Source of the DNA: Peribacillus butanolivorans | Lineage (GTDB): Bacteria; Bacillota; Bacilli; Bacillales; DSM-1321 | Direction: 5' to 3' | NCBI RefSeq assembly: GCF_001273755.1 | Contig: NZ_LGYA01000001.1 | Location: 1,589,669 to 1,651,321 of the forward strand | Length of the DNA stretch: 61,653 bases | In this document: piece after piece, positions 28,435 through 37,280 of the stretch | Numbering within the stretch: the stretch's first letter is position 1 | How the letters are laid out: each line of letters starts with the position of its first letter | Notes under the pieces: generated by a model | What the model was told of the DNA's origin: nothing | The model's input: only the letters and a program-made list of their open reading frames with translations | The model's database searches: none | Translations under genes and position numbers: made by a program

Positions 28435-28770
28435 AAGGAAAAAAGAGTTATATGCGCTTCCTCCATTACAAGTTAGGCAGGTGGTTTCTGAATAAGGGGA
28501 ATTGCCGTTAATTCTTGCATGGCACGTTCCGCCAAGCTTTTAAGCATATCTGCTTCTTCATTATATATCTGAAATACCGGCTATACCTCCCGCATTTTAC
28601 TCAGATGGAGAGTATATCCTGTTTTTTGAAATTTGTATTGGTATGATGGAAGATTGGTAGATTATTCTTTCATTTTAGTTTCCTGCCTAAAACATAGTTG
28701 TCTTTGATAAAAAAAGAAAACGCTTTCAATTGATGCTAATTTTTTGTATAGTTGAATTAGGAGGTGCTTT

Positions 28771-28962
28771 ATGGAGGAAGAAAAAAGTTCTCTTTACGAT
28801 AGACTACCTTTAGATTTATTGACCGGATTCTTTTATGAAATAAATAAGAACATAGAAAAAGGAATCTTATCTAATGCTATGTATCATGAAATTAGATTGA
28901 TTGAACAATCAGCCTTAAAAAGAGGTATCTCACTTGAATATTCACATGACAAGGCTTATTAA
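28771..28962 (+). CDS. Small helical protein, unknown
   Basis: A 63-residue protein after a good AGGAGGTG site. Its pattern (LPLDLLTGFFYEINKNIEKG, then ILSNAMYHEIRLIEQSALKR) suggests two amphipathic helices forming a hairpin, a shape shared by small sporulation regulators such as Sda and Spo0E-type proteins, but without their signature residues. I do not recognise the family. A strong terminator follows within 20 bases, so it is a self-contained transcription unit. Confidence 0.65.
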   Translation: MEEEKSSLYDRLPLDLLTGFFYEINKNIEKGILSNAMYHEIRLIEQSALKRGISLEYSHDKAY

Positions 28963-28974
28963 TAAAGAATAAAA

Positions 28975-29014
28975 TTTTAGCTCCTAGCATGTATTATGCT
29001 AGGAGTTAATTTTA
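28975..29014 (+). terminator. Intrinsic terminator of the small helical-protein gene
   Basis: AGCTCCTAGCAT pairs with ATGCTAGGAGTT around GTATT, extended by AAATT/AATTT pairs, and is followed by a T-rich tail. Confidence 0.85.
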
Positions 29015-29059
29015 TTTTTGAACATTAATGTATAGTACAATCAGAGTGAAATCAGGAAA

Positions 29060-29224
29060 AGACGGATTTGCCTTGATAATGCTTGTATCGAATCTTGCTT
29101 TTCGTATCTCAAAACAGAGACAGCGCATTTTTCTTCATATCAAACAGAAGAAGATCTCGTGAAAGCCATTGGGGAATACAGCTGGTTTTAGCACCACGAA
29201 CGTTTCTAGGAAAAATTACAAGTT
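29060..29224 (+). pseudogene. IS3-family transposase OrfB C-terminal remnant
   Basis: The frame reads DNACIESCFSYLKTETAHFS, then SYQTEEDLVKAIGEYSWF, stop, HHERF, stop: the end of the DDE domain (including the final Glu of the catalytic triad in the DNACIES region) of an IS3-type transposase. Two stops and missing flanks show it is dead. It does not pair visibly with the element at the left edge. Confidence 0.75.
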
Positions 29225-29247
29225 TTTGAACACATTTTCTAAAAGTG

Positions 29248-29286
29248 GATGTTCCAAAAGTATAACTTTTGGGGCATCTCTTTTTA
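29248..29286 (+). terminator. Terminator-like hairpin after the IS3 remnant
   Basis: GATGTTCCAAAAGT and ACTTTTGGGGCATC pair around ATA with G-T wobbles, and a T-rich tail follows. Hairpins of this type often mark IS ends in Bacillus, so it may be a leftover of a second element. Confidence 0.6.
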
Positions 29287-29348
29287 TTATAGTTAGGGTC
29301 ATCTAAAGATTATCAGATAAGGGTTGTGTAGCCTTTTACAAGTTTTTA

Positions 29349-29377
29349 TTGACAATGATAATCATTCTCTTTATATT
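29349..29377 (+). promoter_or_regulatory. Sigma-A promoter overlapped by a Fur box
   Basis: TTGACA at 29349-29354, a 17-base spacer, and TATATT at 29372-29377. The spacer holds a 19-base Fur-type site (29351-29369, GACAATGATAATCATTCTC) matching the classical box at 17 of 19 positions. A second TGATTATCATTCA lies just downstream at about 29380. This predicts strong iron repression. Confidence 0.85.
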
Positions 29378-29427
29378 ATTGATTATCATTCATAATTTCA
29401 TACTACTTTTGGAAAGAAGGCATTTCT

Positions 29428-29851
29428 ATGAAAACACGTAGATCCACTTGATGAATTGTTAAGTAGGGCTGAAAAAGCAGTGCCTCAGGGAACACTTATG
29501 CAAGTTAGAATGCCCGATAAGGTGGAAAGAGGAACTCCAGAAGGCGCAGTGGAATTTCGTCTCAGCGGTTCATTCGATCCAGGGAATGGAAATGTAAAAG
29601 TATGGTTAGATCAGTATAGCGGAAAAGTAGTGGGCAAGCTAGATCCACGTGTTAATAGTGGGCTTATGTATCAAACATGGCACCTTCCATTACATACTGG
29701 TAGTTTTGGTGGCTTATTCACTAAAATTTTGTATGCTATCGGTGGTCTTACTCCATCTATACTGATGTTCACTGGTGTTTATATGTGGTGGTATAAGAAA
29801 AAGAACAAGAACAAACGGAAACAGAAAATCGACTCGAGAGCCGTAGCATAA
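29428..29851 (+). pseudogene. Truncated PepSY-type membrane protein under Fur control
   Basis: An ATG at 29428 after GGAAAGAAGG opens a frame of only seven codons (MKTRRST). A second frame from about 29439 encodes VDPLDELLSRAEKAVPQGTL, a PepSY-like beta domain, then QTWHLPLHTGSFGG and a C-terminal transmembrane helix (IGGLTPSILMFTGVYMWWY) with a basic tail. Full-length PepSY-associated TM proteins have about 350-450 residues and four helices, and are often iron- or haem-linked. Here the front two thirds are missing: a large internal deletion joined the start region to the C-terminal part out of frame. Confidence 0.72.
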
Positions 29852-31006
29852 ACTCACGGCGATGTGAAATCCCTTGTTATCTTATCGCTTATATCCCTGT
29901 CAAGTAAATTGTAAGAAAAATTATTTACTCAAAACGGGAGAGTTCAAAGATGTCGCTTAATTAAAAAAAGATTGATGGATGATAGGTTTGTGAACAGTTT
30001 GATTGGATTCTTTTCAATTTTAGATCATGCCTTTTATAGTAAAGTCGTTCGTAAAGGTACATTTTAACAGGAAAAGCCCTTATTTGAAGAAAAAAGGGCT
30101 TTTTCGTATTTTGTTCCTTTATGTAAACTAGCTTTCTATTTTTGCTTTTTTTAGAACTAAAAGGGTAGGTTAAGAAAGTAGTGATCCTTAGATGTCGTAA
30201 TTGACTCAAGGAGTATGTAAAACAGCTAAAAAAGAGGATATGCCCCTGCATTAAACATCAAAGGGTGCTATTCATTTGTAATTTGGAGTTAGCTAATTAA
30301 GTTAGATCTACTTTATCGGTGATATCGTTGGTTGCTTAAACAGCTGCTTGCTGTTGAAATTGGTCATTTAGAATAGCTTCTGTTTCAGCACGAAAGTTTT
30401 TTTCTTTTGATATGAGGATCGAGGTGTGTTCGAATTCTAGTTTTAATTCTCAACACTATCTTTAGTTGTTATCGCTGGAAGACTATTGTCCAATGCTTAT
30501 ACTTTGGCAATGCACCTTGAAGATCGTTCAGTTTTAGCCAACCAATAAACCAATAGGGTACTTTATTACAGATAAGAGGGAAGGCTAACGTCAGAAAACT
30601 GATTCTCAAAGTTTCTAGAAAGTAGTTTTTACACCAGCCTTTTTATGACCTTCTTCTAAAGTTGTACCCGTCCTCAAAAAAGCTAACTCTTTTAGCTTTC
30701 CTTGTCTTGTTCAAGTCCGCTCCTCGCTTATTAACTCCATAAGATCAGGTCCTAAAAATTGTCGCTCCCGAACATCTAACTCTTTTTGTTCTCCTTTTTG
30801 AACACTCACTTATTGCGAATAATGATTTTTTTGTATTTTCAATATTTACAGTTAATATTTGAAATGGTAGTATAACAATATCTATTAAGAGTTATCGAAT
30901 TATAGGGTTTTTTTAGAGAAATCATTTTTTTATAATAATGAAAGTTTATCTAACTAAAATATTATTATTATAGTAAGAATATTTTGTGTATATTTTTCTT
31001 TAGGGG
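29852..31006. other. Long gene-free region with decayed sequence
   Basis: No intact gene is visible. At 30069-30106 AAAGCCCTT and AAGGGCTTT flank a loop and a T-run, forming a plausible terminator. At about 30140-30185 the string AGAACTAAAAGGGTAGG is a weak right half of the dispersed repeat. On the minus strand around 30620-30810 two neighbouring frames (LDVRERQFLGPDLMELISEE and LKELAFLRTGTTLEEGHKKA) look like the broken end of a protein I do not recognise. From 30830 the sequence is AT-rich and probably holds the promoter of the next operon. Confidence 0.5.
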
Positions 31007-32236
31007 ATGATGATGATGAGTATCAAAAATTTTTCAAATTCATTAAAGCCAGCTGAAATAGTAGAGCAAACATCTGGAATATTTGAAGAAGCTGTGAGAT
31101 TAAGAAGAATGATCCATGAAAATCCTGAGCTTGGATTTGAAGAGCATAAAACGGCTGAAATTATTGCGAATTATTTAAAAGAGCTTGGAATTGAAGTGAC
31201 AACGGGAGTAGCTAAGACAGGTGTTGTTGGTATTCTTCGTGGAGAGAAAGAGGGGCCTGTGCTTGCTTTACGAGCGGATATTGATGCTTTACCTATTCAG
31301 GAGAAAACAGATGTAAGCTACAAATCTAAAAATCCTGGGGTTATGCATGCTTGCGGACATGATATGCATACTGCAATGTTACTATCTGCCGCTAATATTT
31401 TATCTCAAAATAAGCATAATATTTCGGGTACGATAAAATTCATTTTTCAACCTGCTGAAGAGATGAAGGGCGGTGGAATAATGATGGTTGAGGAAGGTGT
31501 ATTAAGTAATCCTCCCGTTGACCATGCTTTTGCTTTTCATGTTTGGCCTGAGTTAGAAACTGGAATATACGGTTTTAGAAATGGTGCGATTATGGCAAGT
31601 ATGGATTCTTTTGATGTTATTTTAAAAGGTAAACAAGGTCACGGGGCAGCACCTCATCAAGGAGTAGATGCTATTGTGGGCGCTGCTCATGTTGTAACAG
31701 CTCTACAAACAATTGTTAGCAGAGAAACAGATCCAGTAGATTCTGTTGTTATTACAATCGGAACAATCGAAGCGGGAGATGGCTATAATATCATTCCTGA
31801 AAAAGCTAGTTTTAAAGGAACTGTACGAACACTTAATGCGAACACTCGTAAGGAAGTGGCTGAAAGTATTCAACGAATTATCGAGGGAGTAGCTTCCGCT
31901 CTAAAATTAGAAGTTGAAATAAACTATAACTTTACAGTGGGGTATCCTGTTACAATGAATGATCCAAAATTTAATGAACATACTGCTGCTATTGCTACTG
32001 AATTATTTGGAGAAAACTCAGTGCAGTGGTTGAGTAAACCAAGTATGGCAAGTGAAGATTTTGCTTTCTATCTAGAAAAAGTCCCGGGTACATTTGTATT
32101 CTTAGGAGTAGGAGAAAACCCAGAGGATCCTATGAAGCTACATAGTGACGTATTTTTACCAGATGAAAAAGCGATGATCCAAGGGATTTCTCTTATCGTT
32201 GGACTAGCATTAAATACTACTGAAAAAATTCAATAA
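31007..32236 (+). CDS. M20 family amidohydrolase
   Basis: A metallohydrolase of about 405 residues related to the one at 11740 (shared LPIQEKTDVSYKSKNPGVMH and HACGHDMH). Other ligands: QPAEEMKGGG, FHVWPE, and a late His in KLHSDVF. Four ATGs in tandem follow the weak site GGGGATGATG, so the start is uncertain by three codons. It is followed within 80 bases by a DUF3100 membrane gene and another small membrane gene, which probably import its amide substrate. Confidence 0.92.
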   Translation: MMMMSIKNFSNSLKPAEIVEQTSGIFEEAVRLRRMIHENPELGFEEHKTAEIIANYLKELGIEVTTGVAKTGVVGILRGEKEGPVLALRADIDALPIQEKTDVSYKSKNPGVMHACGHDMHTAMLLSAANILSQNKHNISGTIKFIFQPAEEMKGGGIMMVEEGVLSNPPVDHAFAFHVWPELETGIYGFRNGAIMASMDSFDVILKGKQGHGAAPHQGVDAIVGAAHVVTALQTIVSRETDPVDSVVITIGTIEAGDGYNIIPEKASFKGTVRTLNANTRKEVAESIQRIIEGVASALKLEVEINYNFTVGYPVTMNDPKFNEHTAAIATELFGENSVQWLSKPSMASEDFAFYLEKVPGTFVFLGVGENPEDPMKLHSDVFLPDEKAMIQGISLIVGLALNTTEKIQ

Positions 32237-32314
32237 GTAAAAAATAATAAGCAATAATAGTGTTGGTTTTCCTTTTTAGAATCAGCTCTATTTGTAGAAA
32301 AGGAGTGTAAAAAA

Positions 32315-33139
32315 GTGCAAGAAAATTCTCTGCGTAATTGGAAAATTCATTTATTTGTTTTGATATTAGTCTGTGTTACAGAATTTATCGGCGTAAAAAC
32401 GTTTAACATAGGGATTGGAGCTATTGCATTATTTCCAATGTTGTATGCATTAATTATCGGAGCGGTTATTAGTTTACCTTCTTTAAAAATTTTAAAAATG
32501 AAAGAAATGAATGTAGCCGCCAATATTTTAGGGATTTCATTCATGCTTTTTGTAGCCAAATTGGGAATGTTAATGGGGCCATCATTGCCGAAGATATTTG
32601 ATGCGGGGATTTCTTTAGGATTACAAGAATTGGGGCATTTTGCAGGGACAATCCTATTAGGTTTACCAATTGCTTTACTTCTTGGAATGAAAAGAGAAGC
32701 AGTCGGTGCTACTTTTTCAATTGATAGAGAACCTAACTTAGCTATTATTGCTGAAAAATATGGCTCTGATTCACCAGAAGGACGGGGAGCACTTGGAGTA
32801 TATGTTTGTGGTACTTTGTTTGGAGCTTTATATCTGTCAGTGTTAGCAAGTTTTTTGGCTCAAACTGGTTGGTTTCACCCAATTTCACTAGCCATGGGTG
32901 CCGGTGTAGGTTCAGGTAGTATGATGGCTGCCATGTCTGGAGCATTAGCCGTTATATTCCCAGAATCCGCAAAGGATATTGCAGTTTTTGCTGGTGCTGC
33001 TAACTTAATTACAACAATTTTAGGAACGTATATTTGTGTATTCTTTTCTCTTCCTTTTACAAACTATTTATACAACAAATTTGAACCTATTTTAGGGCGA
33101 AAGTCAAAAAAAGATCAAATGAAAAATATTGGAGCATAG
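32315..33139 (+). CDS. DUF3100 membrane protein
   Basis: A 274-residue integral membrane protein with about seven or eight helices and a conserved central loop (SIDREPNLAIIAEKYGSDSP, then EGRGALGVYVCGTLFGALY). A glycine-rich GAGVGSGSMMAAMSGALA helix resembles substrate-binding elements of carriers. It matches my memory of DUF3100, a family of unknown function. It starts at GTG 32315 with AAAGGAGTG upstream. It lies between an M20 amidohydrolase and a 147-residue membrane protein 21 bases downstream, suggesting a transport role. Confidence 0.8.
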   Translation: MQENSLRNWKIHLFVLILVCVTEFIGVKTFNIGIGAIALFPMLYALIIGAVISLPSLKILKMKEMNVAANILGISFMLFVAKLGMLMGPSLPKIFDAGISLGLQELGHFAGTILLGLPIALLLGMKREAVGATFSIDREPNLAIIAEKYGSDSPEGRGALGVYVCGTLFGALYLSVLASFLAQTGWFHPISLAMGAGVGSGSMMAAMSGALAVIFPESAKDIAVFAGAANLITTILGTYICVFFSLPFTNYLYNKFEPILGRKSKKDQMKNIGA

Positions 33140-33160
33140 GACATAAAGGGGAGATTTTAT

Positions 33161-33604
33161 ATGAAAGATAAAATATTGACTTTTATTATTATTGGAATAA
33201 TAGCCATTATGGGAAATTGGGTTGGATATAATGTTTCGCCTATTGACGCATTACCAGGTATGATGATCATTGTTGCTGTTACGATATTAGGGTTCTTTTT
33301 CGCAAAAATCATCCCTATTAAACTACCAATTGTTGTTTGGGTTTCAATGTTAGCATTATTGATTACAACGCCGATTTTTCCAGGAAACGCATCAATCATA
33401 AAAGTAACGGAACAAGTTAATTTTATGGCCTTGGCAACACCTATTTTAGCGTATGCCGGCCTATCTTTCGGGAAAGATTTGAAAGAGTTTAAAAAATTAG
33501 GATGGCGTATAGTTGTTATTTCACTAGTTGTATACACAGGAACATTTTTACTGTCAACTCTTGTTGCAGAAATCGGTTTTAGATTAACTGGTAAATTTCA
33601 TTAA
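33161..33604 (+). CDS. Small membrane protein paired with DUF3100
   Basis: A 147-residue protein with about five helices (FIIIGIIAIMGNWVGYNV; MMIIVAVTILGFFFAKIIP; LPIVVWVSMLALLITTPIF; FMALATPILAYAGLSFG; IVVISLVVYTGTFLLSTLV). The proline-glycine breaks (SPIDALPGM, ATPILAYAGLSFGKD) are like those of two-part carriers. I do not recognise a named family. AAAGGGGAG is upstream and the gap to DUF3100 is 21 bases, so the pair is probably co-translated as two subunits. Confidence 0.75.
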   Translation: MKDKILTFIIIGIIAIMGNWVGYNVSPIDALPGMMIIVAVTILGFFFAKIIPIKLPIVVWVSMLALLITTPIFPGNASIIKVTEQVNFMALATPILAYAGLSFGKDLKEFKKLGWRIVVISLVVYTGTFLLSTLVAEIGFRLTGKFH

Positions 33605-33730
33605 GTATTCGTGATCGTGCTGCTCCGTACTTGACTTAAAACCAAGGAAACGAAAAATCGAAAGAGTTTATGGCGACTTTTGAACGTATATTTAATGGGA
33701 GGCACAGTTTTACCTTAATATTAATAGCAA

Positions 33731-33772
33731 AAAAATGCCCGATTCTAGATGTGATGGAATCGGGCATTTTTT
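33731..33772 (+). terminator. Terminator of the amidohydrolase-DUF3100 operon
   Basis: AAAATGCCCGATTC pairs perfectly with GAATCGGGCATTTT around a TAGATGTGATG-type loop, with A and T runs on either side. Confidence 0.88.
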
Positions 33773-34030
33773 ATGCAAAGGAAGCAATAATTTCTTCAGC
33801 AAGAACTGATGTATTAGCTCCCTGCGCTTGGTATCTAATTCCCAATGGATATGGTATATGAATAACAGAATATCATTCGCAATATAATCTTTTAAACATC
33901 AATGTAGACAGAGGTTTGCAGCTGTTTAGTTAGGTATTTTCCTAAGAATATTTCATATTATTATAGAAAAAACCCTCTACAAAATAAAAGCAAAGAAACA
34001 ACTGCAGAAATTAAAAAGGGGACTGGGAAA

Positions 34031-34387
34031 ATGGAGAGTAAATCTTCGTTAAAAGAACATTTGTGTCAATTAGAGGAGACTTTGTTAAAACCTGAAATCC
34101 GTACATCTCCTGAAGAACTTTCAAAATTGTTGAAAGATGATTTTTTTGAGTTCGGAAGTTCAGGTAACGTATGGTATAAAAGGGATTGCATTGGAGATGA
34201 GGGGATTGGCGTTGGAACAATGACATTAAGTAATTTTGAAATACATCAATTGTCTGAGGATACAGTGTTAACTACCTATCGAATTTATAATGAAATAAAA
34301 ATGGAACATACATTACGAAGTTCAATCTGGAAATATAGAAATGGTAGATGGCAAATGTTTTTTCATCAAGGTACAAAAACAAAATAG
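34031..34387 (+). CDS. DUF4440 / NTF2-like protein
   Basis: A 118-residue cone-shaped NTF2-fold protein. LLKDDFFEFGSSGNVWYKRD is the typical DUF4440 start, and SSIWKYRNGRWQMFFHQGT the ending. Members bind small ligands or act as enzymes; the role here is unknown. AAAGGGGACTGGGAAA precedes the ATG. A dispersed repeat with a terminator hairpin begins 12 bases after the stop and probably ends its transcript. Confidence 0.85.
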   Translation: MESKSSLKEHLCQLEETLLKPEIRTSPEELSKLLKDDFFEFGSSGNVWYKRDCIGDEGIGVGTMTLSNFEIHQLSEDTVLTTYRIYNEIKMEHTLRSSIWKYRNGRWQMFFHQGTKTK

Positions 34388-34398
34388 CCCCTTTAATC

Positions 34399-34490
34399 TT
34401 ATTCAACTAAACTGCGCAATTGTTCATAAAAGAGCTGTGAGAATCACTCTTTTTTTAATGCAAAATAAACGGGCAGGAAAGCTGAATTAA
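34399..34490 (+). repeat. Dispersed repeat, diverged, with terminator hairpin
   Basis: ATTCAACTAAACTGCGCAAT, then a hairpin AAAAGAG..CTCTTTT (34429-34458) with a T7 tail, then AAATAAACGGGCAGGAAAGC. All three parts are in family order, although each has changed. Confidence 0.6.
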
Positions 34491-34560
34491 TGGAAACTTT
34501 CCCCTTTTTAATTCGTATAAATAGTAACAAGAAATAAAGTTGTCCTTGGGAGGTCTGAGG

Positions 34561-34845
34561 GTGGATTACGGATTATTGGTTATTGGAATCGCTCTTTTAC
34601 TTGTGTCGTACTTAGTAGCTGTGAAAAAGCAAACATGGTTGTTAGCTGGATTAAATGAAAAAATGATTTAAAAAAAGTCTTTGTTAGGTACAATAACAGG
34701 TGGAGTTTTTTTTCTACCGTTAGATTGTTAGTAGTCATCAATAGTTTTATTGACTATCCTTTTGAAGTAATGGTTCTTATAATTGCTATGTTGGTTTTAT
34801 TAACAATTGTGTACGTATTTATCAATAGAAGGTTACTTCATTAAT
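34561..34845 (+). pseudogene. Broken DUF3784-like membrane protein
   Basis: From GTG 34561 (GGGAGGTCTGAGG upstream): MDYGLLVIGIALLLVSYLVA, VKKQTWLLAGLNEKMI, stop. In the same frame KKSLLGTITGGVFFLPL follows, then one base is out of step before LLVVINSFIDYPFEVMVLII, AMLVLLTIVYVFINRRLLH. The KKQTWLLAG motif and three-helix layout fit DUF3784. One stop and one frameshift break it. Confidence 0.62.
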
Positions 34846-34935
34846 TCAACTAACGGTGATCTACGTCCTTACCTGGAGCTGTTTGGCAGCTCCTTTTGGA
34901 ACTAAAGGGGCAAGCTAGCATTAAAACAATATTTT
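34843..34935 (+). repeat. Dispersed repeat with hairpin
   Basis: AATTCAACTAACGGTGATCT, hairpin GGAGCTG-TTTGG-CAGCTCC (34874-34892 region) with a T4 tail, GGAACTAAAGGGGCAAGC, then a diverged right end. It abuts the end of the broken membrane gene. Confidence 0.75.
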
Positions 34936-35066
34936 GTGCTCTTGCAGTAAAAGAACGTTGATTAATGGTTTAATTTAGTAATGATTGAACCAGTTAAAGA
35001 ATAGATAATAGTTTCATTGTTTTTTTTACGATTAGCTCTATTAAAACTTGAGAGGAGGGAAATTCA

Positions 35067-35618
35067 ATGAAAAGAGAATTTCCTATAATTGAAACAAGAA
35101 GATTAATCTTACGAGAAGTAATAATAGAGGATGCTAAAGATATGTTTAAATATCTATCCGATAAAGATGTTGTGAAACCTATGGGGTTAGTACCTTGCCA
35201 AACAGTAGAAGACGTATGGGATGAAATTAGGTGGTACAAATCTATATACGAAGAAGGTACAGGAATTAGATGGGGAATTACACTAAAAAATTCTGGTAAG
35301 GTAATAGGAAGTTGTGGTTTTCTTAATATGCTTACCAAACATTATCGAGCTGAAGTTGGATATGAATTAAGCAAAGATTACTGGGGAAAAGGGATAGCTA
35401 GTGAAGCATTGGAAGCCGTTGTTAAGTATGGTTATCGTCACTTTCAGTTAGAAAGAATTGAGGCTCTAATTGAACCTGCTAATCTCCCATCACAAAAACT
35501 AGTAGAAAAGCAAGGCTTTAGAAGAGAGGGCTTGCTGAGACATTATGAATTTACATGTGGTAAATTCGATGATTTATATATGTACTCAATCATAAAAGAA
35601 GATCTCACTCTTATTTAA
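35067..35618 (+). CDS. GNAT acetyltransferase, RimJ/RimL type
   Basis: A 183-residue N-acetyltransferase. ETRRLILREVIIEDAKDMFK is the usual start. The acetyl-CoA loop is YWGKGIASEALEAVVKYGY, followed by RIEALIEPANLPSQKLVEKQ and GFRREG, all RimJ/RimL hallmarks. The target is a protein N-terminus or small amine, not determinable. AGAGGAGGG precedes the ATG. A weak half-repeat lies about 50 bases after the stop. Confidence 0.93.
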   Translation: MKREFPIIETRRLILREVIIEDAKDMFKYLSDKDVVKPMGLVPCQTVEDVWDEIRWYKSIYEEGTGIRWGITLKNSGKVIGSCGFLNMLTKHYRAEVGYELSKDYWGKGIASEALEAVVKYGYRHFQLERIEALIEPANLPSQKLVEKQGFRREGLLRHYEFTCGKFDDLYMYSIIKEDLTLI

Positions 35619-35654
35619 AACAACATTTCCTTTAAATTAATACATGGCTTTGTG

Positions 35655-35705
35655 AACTAATGTACTTATTGAGCTAAAGGGGTAGATTTGTTAAAGAGCA
35701 ATACT
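35655..35705 (+). repeat. Dispersed repeat, right part only
   Basis: GAACTAATGTACTTATTGAG and GCTAAAGGGGTAGATTTGTT recall the left and right motifs with the hairpin deleted. Confidence 0.4.
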
Positions 35706-35884
35706 TACTAAGATAATGGTAGGATGAAAAAGTGGGGAGTTCGATGAATTGAAACAATGAAGTTATTTGAAAATTTCGTGTATTTAACCCGTGCACTTAT
35801 CGTCAAATGACAATAAAGTTTTTCAAGGTTTGTTGTGACATTCTTGTAACATAGATTTACTACAATATGTTGTGAGGTGATCAT

Positions 35885-37177
35885 ATGAGGAATGAAAGTA
35901 AGATAAAAGTATCAAAGAAGATTTATAGAAGTGTGATGTTTTTGATTTGTATATTCGTTCTATTTGTTTCAGGGTGCAGTGCGTTGGAAGAGAAAGATGA
36001 AAAAGATGAAAAAGGAATTACAAAAATTGCTTTTTGGGATGAGCAGAGAAAAGGAACAAATTTTATGAATTCCACATCTTTACCGGGTAATTATGAAGCA
36101 GCAAAAGAATTTAACATTGAATACATTCGTTTAGCTCCGGATAAATGGGCGAAGGATAGAGACTTTTTATTTAATGATCAGGCTGATGCTAATCCTAATA
36201 AGGATTTCTTAATAGGGAATGCCGATCAATATGAAGGTATCGTTGAAGAGGATTTTACTAAGTTGAAAGCGGAACTGGATGCGGCTTACTAGCGTGGGTC
36301 AAAAGTTGTGCTGACGGTCCTGAGTCTACCGGGCAATCGATGGAGACAGTTTAACGATTATAAAAATGATGATCGCATTTGGCAGGATTTCAGTTACCAT
36401 GAACAATCAGCTCAGTTTTGGAAAGACCTTGCGAGTAGGTTGAAAGATCATCCAGCTATTATTGGTTATAATCTTATCAATGAACCGCACCCTAAAACGG
36501 CTACAGGGTTTAATGATTTTTGGACAGAGGACTATCATGCATGGTACAGCAAAGTTGAAAACACAGCTGCGGATTTAAATAAGTTATATGAAACGATTGT
36601 GCAATCTATTCGAACAGTAGATTCTGAAACGCCAATCATATTGAATTCAGGTCTGTATTCGACTCCTTGGGCATTTCAATATTTGAAACCAATGAAAGAC
36701 GATAAAGTGTTATATGCTTTCCATATGTACGAGCCTTACGAAATGACCAGCCAAAATCGAAGAAAAGGCTTTACGTATGAGTACCCTGGCAAAGTAAAAG
36801 TTGGTGAAGAACAGACAGAAAAAATGTTCAATAAAGAAGCACTGCAACAATTTTTAGAACCTATTGAAAAGTGGGCGGAAGAACATAATATACCGGCTAA
36901 TCGCATCATTGCAGAAGAATTCGGCATTAATCGGATGGTAAAAGGATCGGATCAATATTTATCAGACTTAATTTCCATTTTTGATGAGTATGGCTGGCAT
37001 TGGGCTTTCTATGCTTTCCGTGAAGATACGTGAGAAGGCATGGATTATGAATTAGGTGATCAGCCGCCTAAGTGGAAATACTGGGAGGCATTAGAGAATG
37101 GTAAAAGACCGAACCGAGAAGACATACAGGTAGATAATCAGATTTGGAATACATTAAAGCAAGAACTTAAGAAGTAA
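35885..37177 (+). pseudogene. GH5 cellulase-like lipoprotein gene with two in-frame stop codons
   Basis: One uninterrupted frame of 430 codons apart from TAG at 36290-36292 and TGA at 37031-37033. The N-terminus is a lipoprotein signal (VMFLICIFVLFVSGC). Glycoside hydrolase family 5 landmarks follow: WDEQRKGTNFMN, YIRLAPDKW, acid/base Glu in GYNLINEPHP, nucleophile Glu in RIIAEEFGINR, and WHWAFYAFREDT. The second stop falls where relatives have Trp (TGG to TGA). No frameshift or deletion is seen. It may be recently dead, or read through in part. GAGGTGATCAT precedes the start. Confidence 0.88.
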
Positions 37178-37198
37178 TAGGCATCATTATGAAATAGT

Positions 37199-37231
37199 AG
37201 GTGAAACCTATAAAATGGTTTTCACCTTTTT
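37199..37231 (+). terminator. Terminator after the GH5 gene
   Basis: AGGTGAAACC pairs with GGTTTTCACCT around TATAAAAT, followed by T5. The terminator survives although the gene is broken. Confidence 0.8.
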
Positions 37232-37280
37232 GTTTTGAATGAAATAAAGTGGATTTGTGAGGAGAAAGGAGATAAGCGGC

